A program made the position numbers and the translations under genes. Shown here in pieces: positions 5,576-8,658 of a stretch of 8,658 bases of DNA; position 1 is the first letter of the stretch, and the number at the start of each line of letters is the position of its first letter. The notes beneath the pieces were generated by a model, which worked only from the letters and a program-made list of their open reading frames with translations, was not told the origin of the DNA and did not search any database. The DNA is from SCTD01 sp038256525 (GTDB taxonomy: Bacteria > Actinomycetota > Actinomycetes > Mycobacteriales > SCTD01): assembly GCA_038256525.1 (NCBI GenBank), contig JBBSKF010000143.1, forward strand, positions 1 to 8,658, in the 5' to 3' direction.

Positions 5576-6604
5576 ATGGGGACGCTGGGCATGATCGGGC
5601 TGGGCCGGATGGGTGGCAACATGGCTGAGCGGCTGCGGCGTGGGGGCCACACCGTGGTCGGCTACGACCGGTCTGCCGACAGCGGTCGTTCGGTGGACAG
5701 CCTCGATGCGTTGGTGTCGGCGCTCGAGACTCCCCGGGTCGTCTGGGTGATGGTGCCGGCCGGCGGGCCGACGTATGAGACCGTTGCCGCGCTGCGGCCC
5801 CTGCTGAGCGAAGGCGACGTCATCGTCGACGGGGGGAACTCCCGCTACACCGACGACCAGCGGCACGCCGCCGAGCTGGCCCCGCACGGGATCGGCTTCG
5901 TCGACTGTGGCGTCTCCGGCGGTGTGTGGGGGTTGACCGAGGGTTACGCGTTGATGTGCGGTGGGTCGAGCAAGAACATCTCGATCGTCCAGCCGTACTT
6001 CGATGTGCTCAAGCCGACCGGCGAGTCGGGGTTCGTGCACGCCGGTGAGGTCGGCGCCGGCCACTTCGCCAAGATGGTGCACAACGGCATCGAGTACGGC
6101 CTGATGCAGGCCTACGCGGAGGGCTGGGAACTGATGATGGCGACCGATGTGGTCGCTGACGTCCCGGCCGTCGTCGCGAGCTGGCAGCAGGGCACGGTCA
6201 TCCGGTCCTGGCTGCTCGACCTGATGGTGAACGCCCTATCTGAGGACGACGATCTGTCCGAGCTGCGCGGCTACGCGCAGGACTCCGGGGAGGGCCGGTG
6301 GACGGTCGAAGCGGCCATCGACCACGCCGTACCGCTGCCCGTGATCACGGCCGCGCTCTTCGCCCGTTTCTCCTCACGTCAGGAGGACTCGCCGGCGATG
6401 AAGATGATCGCCGCCCTCCGCAACCAGTTCGGCGGGCATGCGGTCACCGCCTCGGCAGGGTCGACGGACAAGGGTGCGGACAGCCCCGGCGCCGACGCGG
6501 ACGTGTCAGGTTCCGCGCCCGACCTGGCTGCGGGTCGGACACCGGGCGCGGCCGGCACGCCGCCAGACGTCCCGGCACCGGACCACACCCTGCCGGACAC
6601 CTGA
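5576..6604 (+). CDS. gnd: 6-phosphogluconate dehydrogenase, decarboxylating (short GndA type) with a disordered tail
   Basis: Pentose-phosphate enzyme converting 6-phosphogluconate to ribulose-5-phosphate and CO2. Rossmann motif GLGRMG (8-13); VDGGNSRYTDD; substrate-loop GVSGGVWGLTEGYALMCGG; and the catalytic helix FAKMVHNGIEYGLMQAYAEG with K166, H169 and N170. The conserved enzyme ends at RNQFGGHAV (282-290), the usual end of the short (about 300-residue) actinobacterial type. Residues 291-342 are an Ala/Pro/Asp/Gly-rich, probably disordered extension. D31 after the second strand (GYDRS) in place of the Asn-Arg-Ser/Thr seen in NADP enzymes suggests NAD preference; this is inference. Start ATG 5576 has GAGGGA (5565-5570) five bases upstream. 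recF follows after 3 bases, so the two are co-transcribed. Confidence 0.95.
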   Translation: MGTLGMIGLGRMGGNMAERLRRGGHTVVGYDRSADSGRSVDSLDALVSALETPRVVWVMVPAGGPTYETVAALRPLLSEGDVIVDGGNSRYTDDQRHAAELAPHGIGFVDCGVSGGVWGLTEGYALMCGGSSKNISIVQPYFDVLKPTGESGFVHAGEVGAGHFAKMVHNGIEYGLMQAYAEGWELMMATDVVADVPAVVASWQQGTVIRSWLLDLMVNALSEDDDLSELRGYAQDSGEGRWTVEAAIDHAVPLPVITAALFARFSSRQEDSPAMKMIAALRNQFGGHAVTASAGSTDKGADSPGADADVSGSAPDLAAGRTPGAAGTPPDVPAPDHTLPDT

Positions 6605-6607
6605 GGC

Positions 6608-7777
6608 GTGTACGTCAGCGCCCTGTCGCTCACCGACTTCCGGTCGTGGCCGACCCTCGAGCTCGAGCTCGACACGGGGTCGACGGCGCTGGTCGGCGCG
6701 AACGGCCAGGGCAAGACCAACCTCGTGGAGGCGATCGGCTATGCCGCGACGCTCGGCTCGCACCGGGTGGCCACCGATGCCCCGCTGGTGCGGGCCGGTA
6801 GCGAGCGGGCGGTGGTCCGGGTGCAGGTCGAGCGCGACGGGCGGGCGACCCTGGTCGAGCTCGAGGTCAACCCAGCTCGGGCCAACCGGGCACGGGTCAA
6901 CCGGGGACCACTGCCGCGGGCGCGCGAGGCGCTCGGCATCCTTCGCGCGGTGCTGTTCGCCCCCGAGGACCTGGTGCTGGTGCGCGGTGATCCGGCCGAA
7001 CGGCGTCGCTTCCTCGATGACCTGCTGGTGGCGACGGCGCCGCGTTACGCCGGCGTCCGAGCGGACTACGAACGGGTGCTCAAGCAGCGCAACGCCCTGC
7101 TTCGGACGGCCGCCGGCAGCCGGCGCTCCCGGGCCACCGCGACGGGGGGCGGCGACATGCGCACCCTGGACGTCTGGGACACGCATCTGGCCCGCTGTGG
7201 CGCCGAGCTGATGTCGGCCCGGCTGGCCCTCGTGGCGGCGCTGCGGCCACTGCTGGCCGATGCCTACCGGGCGGTCGCCGCAGCCGACGAACGAGGCCGG
7301 AGCGGCACCTCGGTCGACTACCGGTCCTCCCTCGGCGACGCTCTGCCGACCGACCAGGGGGAGCCGGCCCGAGACCGCGAGCTGCTGGCCGCCGCTCTGC
7401 TCGCGGAGCTGGCACGGGTGCGGCCCAACGAGCTCGAGCGCGGCGTCAGCCTGGTCGGGCCGCACCGCGACGAGCTCGTCCTGTCCCTGTCCGGGCTGCC
7501 GGTCAAGGGGTATGCCTCGCACGGTGAGTCGTGGTCGGTGGCGCTGGCCCTACGGCTGGCGTCGTACGAGCTTCTCCGAGCGGACGGGGGTGAGCCGGTG
7601 CTGCTGCTGGACGATGTCTTCGCCGAGCTCGACGAGGGTCGGCGGGACCGGCTGGCTGCCCTGGTCGCCGGCGCTGAGCAGGTGCTGGTCACCGCGGCGG
7701 TTGCGGCGGACGTGCCGGAGGCACTCGCCGGAAGCCGGTACGACGTGCACGGCGGGTCGGTGACACGTGTCAGGTGA
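6608..7777 (+). CDS. recF: DNA replication and repair protein RecF
   Basis: An SMC/ABC-like ATPase of 389 residues that works with RecO and RecR to load RecA at single-strand gaps and stalled forks. Walker A GANGQGKT (30-37, K36); a central helical region with RRRFLDDLL and YERVLKQRNALL, followed by a Gly/Arg/Thr-rich loop before TLDVWDTHLARCGAEL; GPHRDEL; the ABC signature SHGESW (304-309), where SxGQ is more usual, so Glu here is a small variation; Walker B LLLDDVFAELD (332-342). Start GTG 6608 gives the expected (V/M)YVSALSLTDFRSW N-terminus, with L-x-L-x-x-F-R-x-(W/Y). The only Shine-Dalgarno-like bases (GAGG, 6603-6606) are too close to the start. Translation probably depends on coupling to gnd, whose stop is 3 bases upstream. 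The 3' end overlaps dciA by 11 bases. Confidence 0.97.
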   Translation: MYVSALSLTDFRSWPTLELELDTGSTALVGANGQGKTNLVEAIGYAATLGSHRVATDAPLVRAGSERAVVRVQVERDGRATLVELEVNPARANRARVNRGPLPRAREALGILRAVLFAPEDLVLVRGDPAERRRFLDDLLVATAPRYAGVRADYERVLKQRNALLRTAAGSRRSRATATGGGDMRTLDVWDTHLARCGAELMSARLALVAALRPLLADAYRAVAAADERGRSGTSVDYRSSLGDALPTDQGEPARDRELLAAALLAELARVRPNELERGVSLVGPHRDELVLSLSGLPVKGYASHGESWSVALALRLASYELLRADGGEPVLLLDDVFAELDEGRRDRLAALVAGAEQVLVTAAVAADVPEALAGSRYDVHGGSVTRVR

Positions 7778-8345
7778 CGCCCCGGCCGGCGGGGGTGATG
7801 TTTCACGTGAACCGGAGGTGCCCGAGGTCAGCGCCCCGGACACGCCGGACGCGAAGCCGCACGGGCCCGATCTGGTCCGAGCCGCCCTGTTCCAGGCCAA
7901 GGCGGCCGCGCGGGCCAAGGGGTTGGCGCCAGGCATCCCACGGAGCCGGGCTCGTCGATCGACCGCACGCTCGGGCTCCGGTCCGGATGCGCGCGATCCG
8001 GTCCGCTTCGGCGAGTTGATCGCCCGTCTGGTCGCCGAGCGCGGCTGGGAGGAGACCACCTCGGCTGCGGGAGTGCTCGCCAACTGGGAGCTGCTGGTCG
8101 GACCGGAGCTCGCGGCTCATTGCGCTGCGACGTCCCTGGTCGACGGTCAGCTCGAGCTGGTCGCCGAGTCGTCGGCCTGGGCGACGCAGCTCCGGCTGCT
8201 GACCCGCACCCTGATCGGGCGGCTGGCCGAGCAGGTCGGCCCGGACGTGGTGCGGAGCATCGTCGTGCGCGGCCCGGTCCAGCCTGACTGGCGCAAGGGG
8301 CCGCGGCGGGTGCAGGGCAGGGGGCCGCGGGACACCTACGGCTGA
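7767..8345 (+). CDS. dciA: DUF721 family protein, DciA-like helicase-loading factor
   Basis: A 192-residue DUF721 protein, the actinobacterial counterpart of M. tuberculosis Rv0004. DciA is the ancestral helicase operator proposed to load DnaB in bacteria that lack DnaC/DnaI; that role is known for the family and inferred here. Visible parts: a variable Pro/Asp-rich N-terminus (1-33); a conserved helix DLVRAALFQAKAAARAKG (35-52); a basic Arg/Ser stretch (59-69); and the KH-like DUF721 domain (about 78-170) with NWELLVGPELAAHC, LVDGQLELVAESSAWA, TQLRLLTRTLI and a final VVRSIVVRGP. The start is uncertain: GTG 7767 overlaps the recF stop by 11 bases and has no good Shine-Dalgarno. A downstream GTG near 7818 is possible but less likely. 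A parS-like site lies within codons 11-15. It is the last gene before a gene-free, repeat-rich stretch. Confidence 0.9.
   Translation: MSGDAPAGGGDVSREPEVPEVSAPDTPDAKPHGPDLVRAALFQAKAAARAKGLAPGIPRSRARRSTARSGSGPDARDPVRFGELIARLVAERGWEETTSAAGVLANWELLVGPELAAHCAATSLVDGQLELVAESSAWATQLRLLTRTLIGRLAEQVGPDVVRSIVVRGPVQPDWRKGPRRVQGRGPRDTYG
7799..7814. other. parS: Candidate parS (ParB-binding centromere site) inside dciA
   Basis: Bases 7800-7813 read GTTTCACGTGAACC, matching 13 of 14 positions of the widely conserved parS core GTTTCACGTGAAAC. Over the 16-base form the match is 14/16. The perfect palindrome TTCACGTGAA is retained. A one-mismatch hit is expected about 0.001 times by chance in a window this long. 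It lies about 4 kb from oriC, inside the first codons of dciA (residues Val-Ser-Arg-Glu). Origin-proximal parS clusters bound by ParB are the rule in actinobacteria. Confidence 0.8.
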
Positions 8346-8392
8346 CAGGCCGCCGGGGGGCCGGGAGGTGACGGCCGGCCCCGTCGCATCGG

Positions 8393-8457
8393 AAGATCAT
8401 CAGGACATCGACGTCGGACACGCCGGGCGTGTCGGACGGCAACCCCCTGATGATCTT
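8393..8457. repeat. Two-tier inverted repeat (large hairpin)
   Basis: Outer arms AAGATCATCAGG (8393-8404) and CCTGATGATCTT (8446-8457) are perfect 12-base complements separated by 41 bases. Inside, GACACG (8417-8422) and CGTGTC (8428-8433) pair around CCGGG. That stem extends outward through CGTC/GACG (8412-8415, 8435-8438) with one G-G mismatch. No T-run follows, so it is not a classic intrinsic terminator. It could be a REP-like palindromic element, a factor-assisted terminator or a protein-binding site. Confidence 0.75.
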
Positions 8458-8527
8458 GGCCGGGGGCCGGGGGCCGGGGGCCGGGGGCCGGGGGCCGGGG
8501 GCCGGGGGCCGGGGGCCGGGGGCCGGG
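8458..8527 (+). repeat. Tandem 7-base repeat GGCCGGG, ten exact copies
   Basis: Ten consecutive identical units of GGCCGGG begin at the base after the hairpin arm and are followed by more Gs. The plus strand therefore shows runs of five Gs separated by CC, a pattern with strong potential to form G-quadruplexes. On the minus strand it would read as C-runs. No reading frame through it belongs to a recognisable protein. Confidence 0.9.
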
Positions 8528-8658
8528 GGGGCGCGGGGCGCCGGACCGACACCCGCCGGCCAGAGGGCCCTTCACGCTCCGTGTCCAGGCGTCCGTGGGC
8601 CCCCACCCACCCGCCCCTGCGACGCGCCACACGGCGACTCAGGCCGGTTCTGCGCCGG

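Larger units (their letters stand above)
8346..8658. other. Gene-free, repeat-rich region downstream of dciA
   Basis: Beyond the dciA stop there are 313 bases with no credible gene. Open frames on the minus strand here merely translate the G/C repeat into Pro-Gly-Pro-Arg. It contains a small hairpin GACGG-CCGGCC-CCGTC (8370-8385), a large two-tier inverted repeat (8393-8457), a 7-base tandem repeat (8458-8527) and about 130 GC-rich bases with nothing I recognise. gyrB usually follows in this gene order, so part of its promoter may lie here, but no gyrB start or clear promoter is seen. Confidence 0.75.

Noticed and set aside
6506..7522. A 338-codon minus-strand frame opposite recF
   Set aside because: It is an antisense shadow of recF, whose Walker A, signature and Walker B motifs are intact on the plus strand.
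7761..7772. Perfect 12-base palindrome TGACACGTGTCA at the recF/dciA junction
   Set aside because: About two perfect 12-base palindromes are expected by chance in a window this long, and outside CACGTG it does not match parS (9/14).
8393..8457. CRISPR array or classic intrinsic terminator
   Set aside because: There are no spaced direct repeats of CRISPR size and no T-run after the stem; the structure is a nested inverted repeat followed by a short tandem repeat.
8336..8632. Minus-strand frames giving Pro-Gly-Pro-Arg repeats
   Set aside because: They are translations of the 7-base tandem repeat and carry no non-repeat conserved region.
1..8658. tRNA, rRNA, riboswitch, insertion sequence or phage genes
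   Set aside because: I found no tRNA-like cloverleaf sequence, rRNA signature, transposase motif or integrase motif on either strand.

Overview
This window is the chromosomal replication-origin region of a high-GC actinobacterium. Three things point that way. The gene order is yidC-yidD-rnpA-rpmH <- | -> dnaA - oriC - dnaN - gnd - recF - DUF721/DciA. Coding DNA is very GC-rich with G/C third positions. Seven of the ten genes start with GTG (yidC, yidD, rnpA, rpmH, dnaA, recF, dciA). gnd between dnaN and recF is an order I associate with actinobacteria. The family cannot be fixed from this sequence; a Frankia/Geodermatophilus-like lineage is only a guess.

Layout. Bases 1-1473, minus strand: a compact operon read rpmH (L34), rnpA (RNase P protein), yidD, yidC. 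The last three overlap by 4 and 7 bases, and yidC runs off the left edge. Bases 1474-1885: a gene-free divergent control region. It holds back-to-back promoter candidates for rpmH and dnaA, a cluster of DnaA boxes with a dyad, and a 12-base repeat shared by the two leaders. Bases 1886-3532: dnaA. Bases 3533-3833: the dnaA-dnaN spacer, read as oriC, with one perfect and three 8/9 DnaA boxes plus degenerate ones. Bases 3834-4991: dnaN. Bases 4958-5467, minus strand: a small unassigned membrane-protein gene that overlaps the dnaN 3' end tail-to-tail. Bases 5576-8345, plus strand: gnd, recF and DUF721/dciA, tightly packed (3-base gap, then an 11-base overlap). Bases 8346-8658: gene-free, with a two-tier inverted repeat directly followed by ten exact 7-base G-rich repeats. 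gyrB would be expected beyond the right edge but is not seen.

How it works together. DnaA opens oriC and probably senses boxes in its own leader. DciA is the likely helicase-loading factor, DnaN is the polymerase clamp and RecF acts at stalled forks. A near-consensus ParB site (parS, 13/14) lies inside the start of dciA, about 4 kb from oriC, which fits origin-proximal chromosome segregation. The minus-strand operon supplies ribosome, tRNA-processing and membrane-insertion functions.

I see no clearly new multi-gene system. The items most worth checking are the parS site inside a gene, the composite hairpin/G-rich repeat after dciA, the antisense membrane gene that breaks the dnaN-gnd linkage, and the shared leader repeat.
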